Shown: one piece after another, positions 6,753 through 15,006 of the stretch
Position numbering within the stretch: the first letter of the stretch is position 1
Layout of the letters: each line of letters starts with the position of its first letter
Source: Lonepinella sp042485795
Lineage (GTDB): Bacteria; Pseudomonadota; Gammaproteobacteria; Enterobacterales; Pasteurellaceae
NCBI RefSeq assembly: GCF_042485795.1
Contig: NZ_CP169368.1
Coordinates: 806,001-870,000, forward strand
Direction of reading: 5' to 3'
Length of the DNA: 64,000 nt
Position numbers and translations under genes: made by a program
Notes under the pieces: model-generated
What the model saw: only the letters and a program-made list of their open reading frames with translations
What the model was told of the DNA's origin: nothing
Database searches by the model: none

Positions 6753-8114
6753 TTATAAAGAATACACAAAAATCACCAAAATCAACACGGGAATTACATA
6801 TTTCACATAATTAAACCAAATTGCAGTGAGTTTTTTGCTTGCATTTAATTCTTGCTTGGCTTCATCTTTTAACACAAATCCAACGAATACGGCACAGCCA
6901 AGTGCGGTTAAAATAAACAGAATATTGCCACTAATGTAATCAAAGGCATCAAAAATACTTCGCCCGATAATGGTTACATTCTGCCATTGGTTATCACCTA
7001 ACACCGATGGGATATTACCTAATAGAAAAATACCGCTCAATACTAACGCAATCGATGCTTTACGACCTAAGCGAGTCTTTTCTTGTAACGTGGTAATCAG
7101 CACTTCATAAATGGTTAATGAAGTCGTTAATGCCGCAATGATCAGCAAACTAAAGAAAATCACGGCGAAAATTGAACCTTGCCATATATGAGAAAATACG
7201 ATCGGCAAACTTTGGAACACCAAAGTTGGTCCTGAATTAGGGGCAACGTTAAAAGTGAATAAAGAGGGGAAAATCATAAAGCCAGCGGCAAGTGCGATTA
7301 AAGTATTCATCACGGCGGTAATCGTGGCGGTTTTGACTAGATTTTCTTTTTTATCTAAATAGCTTGATAGCGTGATTAACACGCCAAAACCAAGGCTTAA
7401 GGCAAAGAAAACTTGTCCCAACACAAACACAAATAACTCTTTGCTGATTTTGGAAAAATCAGGCACCAAATAAAATTCAATTCCCTGTGTCGCCCCTGCT
7501 AAGGTGATATTGCGTACAATCATCACCAACAAGAAAATAAATAACAATGGCATCAAAAATTTTACCGAACGCTCAATCCCGTCCACAATGCCTTTTGCCA
7601 AAATAATATAATTAGCCAACACAAACACAGCCGTATAGCCCAAAATAGTCAGTGGACTGTTATGAATATGAGTGGTGAAAAAATTTGCGGTGGTTTCAGG
7701 GCTAACGGGAGCAGATAAATCCAATGTGCCATTAATAATGCTACCAATATAAGTCAGCACCCAGCCACCCAGCACCATATAATAAGCAAGAATACCAAAA
7801 GCCCCTAATAATCCCATATAGCCGACAATCTTCCAAGCAGGGTGAATTGGCTTGCCGTTGGCTGTTCCTGTGAAAGCATCGACAGCATTTTTATGTATGC
7901 GGCGACCAATCACATTTTCTACCAAAATCATCGGGATCCCAATCACAATCATCGCAATGCAAAATAACAACACATAAGCACCGCCACCATTTTCGCCGAC
8001 TAAATAAGGAAATCGCCAAGTTGCTCCAAAACCGACAGTGGCTCCCGCTACTGTCATCACATAGGTTAAACGGCTCGACCACGTTTGGCGTTGTTCTGTT
8101 TCATTCATTGACAT
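6753..8114 (-). CDS. Sodium:neurotransmitter symporter (NSS/SNF) family transporter
   Basis: A 453-residue inner-membrane protein with about 11-12 helices. The first helix has the family signature ending in WRFPYLVGENGGGAY. NSS proteins use a sodium gradient to import amino acids or similar compounds. The unwound part of helix 1 reads GATVGFGATWRFP, where LeuT has GNAVGLGNFLRFP. The Asn that helps hold sodium at site 1 in LeuT is therefore Ala here, and ion use may differ. The start at 8114 follows GGAAGAA; a longer extension to 8150 is less likely. A clear terminator follows. Substrate unknown. Confidence 0.92.
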   Translation of the reverse strand: MSMNETEQRQTWSSRLTYVMTVAGATVGFGATWRFPYLVGENGGGAYVLLFCIAMIVIGIPMILVENVIGRRIHKNAVDAFTGTANGKPIHPAWKIVGYMGLLGAFGILAYYMVLGGWVLTYIGSIINGTLDLSAPVSPETTANFFTTHIHNSPLTILGYTAVFVLANYIILAKGIVDGIERSVKFLMPLLFIFLLVMIVRNITLAGATQGIEFYLVPDFSKISKELFVFVLGQVFFALSLGFGVLITLSSYLDKKENLVKTATITAVMNTLIALAAGFMIFPSLFTFNVAPNSGPTLVFQSLPIVFSHIWQGSIFAVIFFSLLIIAALTTSLTIYEVLITTLQEKTRLGRKASIALVLSGIFLLGNIPSVLGDNQWQNVTIIGRSIFDAFDYISGNILFILTALGCAVFVGFVLKDEAKQELNASKKLTAIWFNYVKYVIPVLILVIFVYSL

Positions 8115-8202
8115 AAAATTTTTCTTCCATGTATTATAAAAAAAGCACACTTTCGGTTATCTCGAAATAAAGTGCGGTTAAAATTTGATTAATTTTGCTC
8201 TG

Positions 8203-8865
8203 TTAAACTCTGCGGCGGCGGCGATGAAAATTTTTACTCGCATTGGTTTTCTGAATTAACTCATGAGCAGAGGATAGTTCCAGCCGTTTGGTACGGCGAT
8301 ATTGGGTTAAAAAATAATGTATAGAACTGGTTAGCATTATACCAGCCGCAAGAACAATCAACAATTCAGCGTATAAACGATGAAAAAGTTGATCGATTTT
8401 ACCTTGTGTGGTTTGGACATGTTTGGTATCAAACGTAATACGCAAAAAACCCTCCACGCCATTGGTAGAATAAATCGGTTCAACAATTTGTTGGGTGGTC
8501 ATATCATTATTTTTGGCTAAACCTAATTGCTGTTTTAAATTTAATCGGTTACTACTTTGGGCTAATAGCTCACCATTGCTGGCATATAAAGACGCATCGA
8601 GAACAAAACGTTCTTTGGTTAAATTATCTAAACTTTCCGTTAATTTTTCCGCTTTGGCATTGTTTAGCAACAGCAGAGAAAGAATGTTAGTTTGTTGCCG
8701 CACTAACAAATGGGACAAATTTGCCACCTGATTCATACTGGCTAACTGCGAACCAAGGCGGAATTGTTTGACCCCAAATAAAATAACCGCCACCATAGCC
8801 ACACAAAGCAGGCAGATAATGAGTAACATACCCAGTTTTGTTAGTTTTTGTTTGATTATTTGCAA
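8203..8865 (-). CDS. smp: Smp/YtjB-like membrane protein
   Basis: A 220-residue protein with an N-terminal membrane helix (about residues 12-30), a periplasmic sensor-like stretch and a second helix (about residues 168-186). A short basic cytoplasmic tail ends in RRRRRV. This layout and the divergent position next to serB match Smp (YtjB) of E. coli and relatives, a poorly understood inner-membrane protein. The two genes share a 71-base promoter region. The homology call rests on context plus architecture, as no strong motif is visible. Confidence 0.7.
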   Translation of the reverse strand: MQIIKQKLTKLGMLLIICLLCVAMVAVILFGVKQFRLGSQLASMNQVANLSHLLVRQQTNILSLLLLNNAKAEKLTESLDNLTKERFVLDASLYASNGELLAQSSNRLNLKQQLGLAKNNDMTTQQIVEPIYSTNGVEGFLRITFDTKHVQTTQGKIDQLFHRLYAELLIVLAAGIMLTSSIHYFLTQYRRTKRLELSSAHELIQKTNASKNFHRRRRRV

Positions 8866-8936
8866 GTTGTTTTACCCAAATATTTTGTAATAATGTATGA
8901 TTGTAGCACTACAATAAAAAATTAACAGGATTTCTT

Positions 8937-9881
8937 ATGCAAACTATTTTACAAAAATTTCCCCATTTTCCCACCGCACTTTTCACTGAACAGCCTATTG
9001 TCGCCAAACAAGGCTATTCTATTTTATTCAGTCCGCAGTTAAATCTCGAAAAATTAATGGCTTTCCAACAAAAGTGCGGTGAAAATTTTCAGATTTTTGA
9101 CTGCTGGGAAATTGCCAACAATGTGGTGATCCTAATCCAAGGGGAATTTAGCCCTAATTTTATTGCGAACGCTCACCAATTACAATTAGACGCAGCCGTA
9201 ATCAATTTTAACGCAAAATTAAGTCAAGCAGGCTTGTTAGTGATGGATATGGATAGCACGGCGATTAAAATTGAATGTATTGATGAAATTGCCAAACTTG
9301 CTGGCACGGGCGAACAAGTGTCTGCGATTACGGCGGCTGCCATGCGGGGCGAATTAGATTTCGCCCAAAGTTTACGCCGCCGTGTAGGCACGTTAACAGG
9401 GGCAAAAGAAAGTATTTTAGGCGAAGTTCGCCAACACTTACCCTTAATGGACGGTTTAACAACAACTGTGCATGAATTGCAAAAACATCATTGGAAAATC
9501 GCCATTGCCTCGGGGGGATTTACCTATTTCGCTGATTATCTCAAACAAATGTTGCAGTTAGATTATGCCATTGCTAATCAATTTGAGATTGACAATGGCA
9601 TGCTCACGGGCAAACTGCAAGGCGATATTGTAGATGCACAATATAAAGCCAATGTGTTACAACAGCTCACCCAACAGTTTAATATTGATCCGAGCAACAC
9701 GGTCGCCATTGGTGACGGAGCGAATGATTTAGCCATGCTGAAAATTGCCGATTTGGGTGCCGCATTTCACGCCAAACCAAAAGTGCAACAACAGGCTCAA
9801 GTTGTGGTAAACTTTGCAGATTTAACGGGATTACTGTGCTTGCTAAGTGCCAGTGATCGGATTGCTAATTTAACTAAATAG
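8937..9881 (+). CDS. serB: Phosphoserine phosphatase
   Basis: Last step of serine synthesis: hydrolysis of O-phosphoserine. The 314-residue protein has an N-terminal ACT-like region (about 1-95) and a C-terminal HAD phosphatase domain with MDMDSTAIKIECIDE near residue 102 (nucleophile Asp and acid/base Asp). Further HAD motifs are ASGGFTYF near 191 and GDGANDLAML near 259. It is preceded by ACAGGATTTCTT and followed 10 bases later by yajQ, suggesting co-transcription. Two uptake signals lie inside the coding sequence near the 5' end (8973, 9072). Confidence 0.97.
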   Translation: MQTILQKFPHFPTALFTEQPIVAKQGYSILFSPQLNLEKLMAFQQKCGENFQIFDCWEIANNVVILIQGEFSPNFIANAHQLQLDAAVINFNAKLSQAGLLVMDMDSTAIKIECIDEIAKLAGTGEQVSAITAAAMRGELDFAQSLRRRVGTLTGAKESILGEVRQHLPLMDGLTTTVHELQKHHWKIAIASGGFTYFADYLKQMLQLDYAIANQFEIDNGMLTGKLQGDIVDAQYKANVLQQLTQQFNIDPSNTVAIGDGANDLAMLKIADLGAAFHAKPKVQQQAQVVVNFADLTGLLCLLSASDRIANLTK

Positions 9882-9891
9882 GAGAACAAAA

Positions 9892-10383
9892 ATGCCATCA
9901 TTTGATATTGTGTCTGAACTCACCATGCACGAAGTGCGTAATGCGGTGGAAAATGCCAACCGAGTATTAAGCTCACGTTATGACTTCCGTGGCGTAGAAG
10001 CGGTGATTGAACTGAATGAAAAAAACGAAAGCATAAAAATCACTTCAGAATCAGATTTCCAATTAGAACAATTGTTAGAAATCTTAATCGGCTCTTGCAT
10101 TAAACGTGATATTGACAGCACATCGTTAGATGTACCGCCCGAAAGCGAGCATCACGGTAAATTGTATTCCAAAGAAATCAAATTAAAACAAGGGATTGAA
10201 ACCGACATGGCGAAAAAGCTGGTTAAATTGATTAAAGACAGCAAAATCAAAGTACAAACCCAAATTCAAGGGGAACAAGTGCGTGTTACAGGCAAATCTC
10301 GAGATGATTTACAAGCGGCAATTCAATTAGTCAAGGGAGCAGAATTGGGACAACCATTCCAATTTAATAATTTCCGTGATTAA
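9892..10383 (+). CDS. yajQ: YajQ-family nucleotide-binding protein
   Basis: A 163-residue protein matching the UPF0234/YajQ family, which has two ferredoxin-like domains. The N-terminus MPSFDIVSE and the internal ASSRYDFRG-like segment (VLSSRYDFRGVEA) are typical, as is the C-terminal RVTGKSRDDLQAAI. Members bind nucleic acid or cyclic di-GMP in other bacteria; the role here is not evident. A good ribosome site (AGGAG) precedes the start. The gene is followed by an inverted uptake-signal terminator. Confidence 0.93.
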   Translation: MPSFDIVSELTMHEVRNAVENANRVLSSRYDFRGVEAVIELNEKNESIKITSESDFQLEQLLEILIGSCIKRDIDSTSLDVPPESEHHGKLYSKEIKLKQGIETDMAKKLVKLIKDSKIKVQTQIQGEQVRVTGKSRDDLQAAIQLVKGAELGQPFQFNNFRD

Positions 10384-10402
10384 TAAAAGCTAATTTAACC
10401 CG

Positions 10403-10445
10403 AAGTGCGGTCGAAAAATACTGAATTTTCAACCGCACTTTTTTT
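10403..10445 (+). terminator. Inverted uptake-signal pair acting as terminator of serB-yajQ
   Basis: AAGTGCGGT (10403-10411) and ACCGCACTT (10432-10440) form a nine-base stem with a 20-base loop, followed by a run of T. Head-to-head uptake signals used as terminators are well known in Pasteurellaceae. Confidence 0.85.
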
Positions 10446-11158
10446 CTAACTGCAATTTGTGGATTGTGCTTAATTTGCCCCCTTACCAAAGAAAAAATTG
10501 AATTTATCACAACCTTTTAACAAATTTGATCGATTTTAACAGAATGTTATTCCCCTTATAAATATCATGGCTTTATAAATATTAATTAAAATCAATGAGT
10601 TACTAAAAGGGGGGAGAGGCTGGCGTGTTCCTTTTAGTGAGATTTTTCATATTTTGGAGCATATATTTAACAATTTGTCAACTTGCTATCTTGTGGTAAT
10701 TGTCTAAGTATTAAGCTATTGCATTCAAAATGAACAAAAATAGTTGATAATCATTCTTTTTCAACTGAAACCGTTCAGCAAGCATGTATTCTATTAATTA
10801 ATTGAAATTTAAGGGAAAGTTATGTATATTAATTAAGCAAACGATTGCTATGGTTAATATTTAATCTATCTAGTGGTTAGAGGTCTGACCAGTTGTGGTT
10901 TTGAAAAAATTAACTGTACTTCAAAAAAAATTTATGGATAATTCGCATCCATATTGGAGCTGAAATTCAATATACCCGTATTTTTGTAATAATAATCCAG
11001 TGCAGGATTGAAGATTGAATCTGGTTGAATGAAGTGCAATGTGGTTATTTTTATAGCAAAAAATACACGAAATAATCGAATCTGACTTAGACTAATTTAA
11101 GTTGGGTTCAAAAGTCCTAAACATATTTTTTCATAAACAAAAGAGAGGAAATTGAAAG
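10446..11158 (+). other. 713-base gene-free leader upstream of the flp-tad locus
   Basis: No coding frame that I can support. The region is very AT-rich and should contain the promoter of flp1. Two inverted repeats stand out. One is at 10602-10638 (ACTAAAAGG and CCTTTTAGT around a G-rich 19-base loop, followed by GAGATTTTT). The other is at 10933-10953 (TATGGAT, seven bases, ATCCATA). flp1 has a ribosome site (AGAGAGGAA) just before its ATG. A long untranslated leader or a small RNA is possible. No uptake signal occurs here. Confidence 0.6.
10602..10638 (+). repeat. Inverted repeat in the flp leader
   Basis: Nine-base arms ACTAAAAGG and CCTTTTAGT enclose a 19-base G-rich loop and are followed by GAGATTTTT. 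This could be a transcription attenuator for the tad operon or the terminator of a short leader RNA. No partner structure was identified. Confidence 0.4.
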
Positions 11159-11443
11159 ATGTTATCAAACATTTCAAGAAAAGCTAATATGGCAGTAACT
11201 GAAGGGTTACGTAACTTTAAAAATGATCAAAAAGGGGTAACTGCTATTGAGTATGGTTTAATTGCTATCGCAGTTGCAGTACTTATTGTTTCTGTATTCT
11301 ATGGTAATACTGGCTTTATCAAAACATTACAAGGTAAATTTGATAATTTAACTACTACTATTAGTAGTGCTGTAGTCACAACAGGTACAGGAGGTACAGG
11401 TACAAATTCAAGTTCAACTACACCTGGCACTAATCAGCAATAA
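11159..11443 (+). CDS. flp1: Flp1 type IVb pilin precursor
   Basis: Major subunit of the Flp adhesion pilus. The cytoplasmic leader ends at DQKG, followed by VTAIEYGLIAIAVAVL, the Flp motif with Glu-Tyr five and six residues after the cleavage site; TadV is the expected processing peptidase. The pilin is 94 residues, longer than the usual 60-80, because of a C-terminal tail of about 25 residues rich in Thr, Gly and Ser. First gene of the locus, with its own strong terminator directly downstream, which would make it the most abundant product. Confidence 0.95.
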   Translation: MLSNISRKANMAVTEGLRNFKNDQKGVTAIEYGLIAIAVAVLIVSVFYGNTGFIKTLQGKFDNLTTTISSAVVTTGTGGTGTNSSSTTPGTNQQ

Positions 11444-11458
11444 TAAAAATAATAAACA

Positions 11459-11490
11459 CCAGTATCTAACTCAGTTTAGATACTGGTTTT
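11459..11490 (+). terminator. Terminator between flp1 and flp2
   Basis: An 11-base perfect stem (CCAGTATCTAA with TTAGATACTGG) with a six-base loop and then TTTT. Partial read-through would give high flp1 and lower downstream expression. Confidence 0.8.
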
Positions 11491-11507
11491 AAATAGGACA
11501 GTAAAGA

Positions 11508-11738
11508 ATGTTATCTAAGCTGACAAGCGAGATTTATCTTGTGGTAGCGGAAAAGTTATATAAATTCAAGCGAGATCAAGTGGGAGTAACAACTACCGAA
11601 TATGCCTTAATGGCGGTAGTTATTGCGGTCTTTGTGGTAGCAGTATTTTATAGCAAAAATGGTTTTGTGGCTGAATTGTCATCTAAATACAGTGGCTTAA
11701 CCAGCACCGTGACCGATGCGGTGGTAACAACTCAATAA
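11508..11738 (+). CDS. flp2: Flp2 pilin precursor (second type IVb pilin)
   Basis: A 76-residue paralogue of Flp1 with the same plan: leader ending DQVG, then VTTTEYALMAVVIAVFVVAVF. It lacks the long Thr/Gly tail of Flp1. In Aggregatibacter the second flp gene occupies the same place and is less important for fimbriae. A GGACAG ribosome site precedes the start, and a hairpin follows the gene. Confidence 0.92.
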   Translation: MLSKLTSEIYLVVAEKLYKFKRDQVGVTTTEYALMAVVIAVFVVAVFYSKNGFVAELSSKYSGLTSTVTDAVVTTQ

Positions 11739-11760
11739 GTTAATTTTAAAAAAGTAATAA

Positions 11761-11785
11761 GGGGAAATGGATTTCCCCATTCTTA
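11761..11785 (+). terminator. Hairpin after flp2
   Basis: GGGGAAAT, GG, ATTTCCCC form an eight-base stem with a two-base (effectively four-base) loop, followed by an interrupted T tract (ATTCTTATTATT). Likely a weak terminator or attenuator before tadV. Confidence 0.55.
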
Positions 11786-11810
11786 TTATTATAAAGCATA
11801 AAGTAGTAAA

Positions 11811-12251
11811 GTGATGTTTAGAGCAAATCTCATAATATTTTTTGATATCCTGACCATTCTTTTATTAATCAATGTTTCTTACTCTGATATTAGACGTAGG
11901 ATTATTGAGAATAAAATCGTTGTTATTTTATGTTTTATATTAATAATGTTAACTTGGTTGAAATATGAAACCATTTTTATTTTAACCCCAATATGTGTTT
12001 TACTGATAGGATTTTTATTATTTAGCCTGAAAGTCATAGGCGGTGGCGATGTAAAACTGATTGCCGCATTAACCTTATCTTTACCAAATGATCAAATCCC
12101 ATCACTTTTCTTTTTTATTACGCTCTCAGGGCTACTTGTTATTATCTGGGGTTTTCTGTTTCACAGAAAATCTATTACAAACAACGGTGTACCTTATGGT
12201 GTTGCCATTAGTTTGGGTTATTTAGTCAATATGTTTTTGTATAGTACATAA
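11811..12251 (+). CDS. tadV: TadV prepilin peptidase
   Basis: An inner-membrane aspartic protease (type IV prepilin peptidase family) that processes Flp, TadE and TadF. About five membrane helices in 146 residues. The two catalytic Asp are visible: one in SYSDIRRRII near residue 26 and one in the GxGD-type motif GGGDVKLIAAL near residue 80. Translation may start at GTG 11811 or at the adjacent ATG 11814; I cannot decide between them. Confidence 0.92.
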   Translation: MMFRANLIIFFDILTILLLINVSYSDIRRRIIENKIVVILCFILIMLTWLKYETIFILTPICVLLIGFLLFSLKVIGGGDVKLIAALTLSLPNDQIPSLFFFITLSGLLVIIWGFLFHRKSITNNGVPYGVAISLGYLVNMFLYST

Positions 12252-12304
12252 CCCCTTGCGTTATGACTATATTAACTTTATTAAATTTAATTTAAGGATT
12301 AAAA

Positions 12305-13093
12305 ATGAATTATAGAATTCTTTTTTTCATTTCATTTCTTATTCTTGCCGTTGGTTTAGGTGGATTATTCTTGATTCCATCATCAAATGAATCTGATTCT
12401 GATGTAGGACTTGAGAACCAAACCACCGAAATCAAAGAACAAGGGAAAGAACAAAAATTAATTACCACTGCGGTATTAACGCGTAATGTAACCAAAGGAT
12501 CATTACTTCAAGCAGAAGATTACACCCTTTCTGATTTAACCGTTGATATAGATAGCCCTTTAGTTGATAAGGATGTGAAAAGCTGGATTGATAACTCGGC
12601 GAATCATTCTTTACAAGGTTTTTTAATGTCTGAAAACTTAACCAAAGATTCTTTCTTATCAAAAGATAATATCATTTCACCTGACGACACCAGATTTTTA
12701 CTTTCTAGCGTAGATGGCAAACGTGAAGTTGCCTATCGTATTTATGTTAAACCAGAAGATGCTTATTTGTTAGATACTGTGTTGGCAGGTGGTTCAGTGT
12801 CTATTTTTGGTCAACAAACTGCCAAAGGATTTGACAGTGCGGACAGAAATGAATTAATCAAAGTGATTGACAATGTGTTGGTGTTATACACGAAGAAATT
12901 TTCCGATAACGAAATTCAAAGATCGGATAGCAAAGATTTCGCTGGTTATATTACAGTGAAAGTCGAAGCCGACCAAGTGCAAAACGCTTATTCCGTTGCC
13001 AAGGAAAGCAAATTAATCGTTTTACCAACCAATACAGAAGCCTCCACGATTAATCATCGTGGCATGTTTATTAGAAAATTAAGAGGACAATAA
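12305..13093 (+). CDS. rcpC: RcpC pilus assembly protein (CpaB family)
   Basis: A 262-residue protein with one N-terminal membrane anchor (about residues 5-25) followed by a periplasmic part containing an SAF-like domain (TRNVTKGSLLQAEDYTLSDL near residue 60), as in CpaB/RcpC. It is needed for assembly or surface display of Flp pili. It starts after AAGGATTAAAA and ends three bases before rcpA, in the standard tad order. Confidence 0.92.
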   Translation: MNYRILFFISFLILAVGLGGLFLIPSSNESDSDVGLENQTTEIKEQGKEQKLITTAVLTRNVTKGSLLQAEDYTLSDLTVDIDSPLVDKDVKSWIDNSANHSLQGFLMSENLTKDSFLSKDNIISPDDTRFLLSSVDGKREVAYRIYVKPEDAYLLDTVLAGGSVSIFGQQTAKGFDSADRNELIKVIDNVLVLYTKKFSDNEIQRSDSKDFAGYITVKVEADQVQNAYSVAKESKLIVLPTNTEASTINHRGMFIRKLRGQ

Positions 13094-13095
13094 GA

Positions 13096-14490
13096 ATGTT
13101 GACCAGTAGAAAAAAATGGCTAGCTAAGTTTATTGGTGTAGCATTAATCTGTTTATCATATAACGCTTTTTCTCAAACCTTTAATTTGGAAAAAGGACAA
13201 TCTCGTTTAATTAAATCAGATCAAAAAATTGATACGGTGTTTGTTTCTTCTCCGAATGTGGCGGATTATGAAATTTTAGATGATCACAGTTTTATGATTT
13301 ATACCAAAGCAGAGGGTAAATCAGAAGTGGTTGCCTTTGACGAGCAAGGTAATCAAATCAAATCCGATATAATTAATGTGAATAACGCATTAAATAACAT
13401 TTCTGATACTAACAATCAAATTAAAACACGTTTCCCAAATAGCAAGCTTTCAGTTAAAAAAGTCGGTAAGGCTTATGTAATTGAGGGTGAAGCCAATTCA
13501 GAAAATGAACGTGATGAAGTAAATCGTATCGTGGGTGCTTCATTAGGTTCTAGCCCGAAAGTGACGGAATACAAATTGCAACATACTAATGGTAGTGATG
13601 ATAAAGTATCGTTTTTAGATAAATATAGCTATGACGATGTGATTAATAATTCTCAAGTTGCTGATAATGTGCAAATCAACGTGAAATTAACCGTAGTTGA
13701 AGTGAATAAGAAATTTTCTGATGCGTTAGGAATTAACTGGAATAATCTACAAGGCAATCTGATCAATAACTTGGGTAAAAGTTTTTCTGGCAGTGGCAGT
13801 TTTAATGGTACAACGGGCGGAACCTTGACCCTTAATGCTGAAGGACTAAGTATTTTTATTAATGCGTTAGATAATCAGAACAACGGTAAAATCCTTGCCG
13901 AACCGAATATTTCCATGTTATCAGGTGAAACAGCGGATATTTTAGTTGGGGGCGAGATTCCTTTTGCTCAACGTGACCGTGATGGTAATCCAAGTATTAT
14001 TTACAAAGATTTCGGGATTAAATTGGGCGTGGGTGCGAAATTACAAAAAGATAATCGCATTCGTTTAGCGTTGGCTCAAGAAGTGAGTACCTTAGCGGGT
14101 AACTATACCTATGACGGTATCGGTGAAGTGCCATATTTCAACACTCGCCGTTCTAAATCAACCTTTGAAATTGCAGACGGAGAAAGTTTTATTATCGGTG
14201 GTTTACTCAGCCAAGATGATATTGAGGGTTTATCTAAAATTCCTGTGTTAGGCGATATTCCAATTTTAGGTGCATTTTTCCGTAGTGCCTCAACTAGCCA
14301 TGACAGCAGAGAGTTAGTGATTGTGGCAACAGTTAATTTGGTGAAAGCCGTGAGTGAAGATCAAATTGTTTATCCATCATTTGAACAAACTGGTACTATG
14401 GAACGTTTCTTCAATGTAACACCGTTGAAAAAAGTTTACCACAAAACACTGACTTCTAATTTCTTGAGAAATGGAGGATTTATCCAATGA
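13096..14490 (+). CDS. rcpA: RcpA outer-membrane secretin (CpaC family)
   Basis: Forms the outer-membrane channel for the Flp pilus. A signal peptide (ending near NAFSQ) is followed by an N-terminal pilus-formation domain (about 30-100), a BON-like domain and the secretin core (about 190-415). The core has the marker segments KILAEPNISMLSGETADILVGGEIPF and VLGDIPILGAFFRS in separate parts. Length of 464 residues fits the family. It overlaps rcpB by four bases, so the pair is translationally coupled. Confidence 0.95.
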   Translation: MLTSRKKWLAKFIGVALICLSYNAFSQTFNLEKGQSRLIKSDQKIDTVFVSSPNVADYEILDDHSFMIYTKAEGKSEVVAFDEQGNQIKSDIINVNNALNNISDTNNQIKTRFPNSKLSVKKVGKAYVIEGEANSENERDEVNRIVGASLGSSPKVTEYKLQHTNGSDDKVSFLDKYSYDDVINNSQVADNVQINVKLTVVEVNKKFSDALGINWNNLQGNLINNLGKSFSGSGSFNGTTGGTLTLNAEGLSIFINALDNQNNGKILAEPNISMLSGETADILVGGEIPFAQRDRDGNPSIIYKDFGIKLGVGAKLQKDNRIRLALAQEVSTLAGNYTYDGIGEVPYFNTRRSKSTFEIADGESFIIGGLLSQDDIEGLSKIPVLGDIPILGAFFRSASTSHDSRELVIVATVNLVKAVSEDQIVYPSFEQTGTMERFFNVTPLKKVYHKTLTSNFLRNGGFIQ

Positions 14491-14981
14491 GAAGAATTTT
14501 AGCAGGATTATTATTAGGCGTGTGCTGTCAAACAGCATTCGGACAAATGAATGAGTTGGTGAAAAATACCGCTATCGCACAGCCAACCCAAAGTAAATAT
14601 GCACCGCATGCTCAATTAGTGAACCGTCATGTATTAGCCAATAATACAGATTTAGCCGTCCACAATGTTGTGCGTGATGTAGTACGTGATGTGGGCAGCG
14701 ATAAAAGCAAAAAGGTCAATATTATTTGGGCAAATTCATCAGCAAAACATAATGCGGAACATATTCAAAAAGCCTTGATTGTGAAAGGAATTAAGAAAAA
14801 TAATATTCAAATCCAAAATGGTAGCAAAAATCAGATGCTTTATCCGCTCTATGTTGAAGTCGCACATTGGGGTGCGAAGAAAACAAATTGCCGTTTTGAT
14901 ACCGCAGAGGACCACATGAGTTATGATCCTTATAACCCTTGTGCTACGAAAAATAACTATCGAATTCAATTAAAAAACTAA
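14487..14981 (+). CDS. rcpB: RcpB pilus assembly protein
   Basis: A 164-residue exported protein with a signal peptide ending near QTAFG. RcpB is peculiar to Pasteurellaceae tad loci and is linked to the RcpA secretin, perhaps as a gate. A C-terminal part with Cys pairs (KKTNCRFD, PYNPC) may form a disulfide. The identification depends mainly on position between rcpA and tadZ, with matching size. It starts inside the end of rcpA. Confidence 0.85.
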   Translation: MRRILAGLLLGVCCQTAFGQMNELVKNTAIAQPTQSKYAPHAQLVNRHVLANNTDLAVHNVVRDVVRDVGSDKSKKVNIIWANSSAKHNAEHIQKALIVKGIKKNNIQIQNGSKNQMLYPLYVEVAHWGAKKTNCRFDTAEDHMSYDPYNPCATKNNYRIQLKN

Positions 14982-15006
14982 TCGGGAATTTATTAAAGGT
15001 CAATTT

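Noticed and set aside
10741..10770. GATAATCATTCTTTTTC resembling a Fur box upstream of flp1
   Set aside because: Only one half fits the GATAATGATAATCATTATC pattern, and AT-rich DNA gives such matches by chance.
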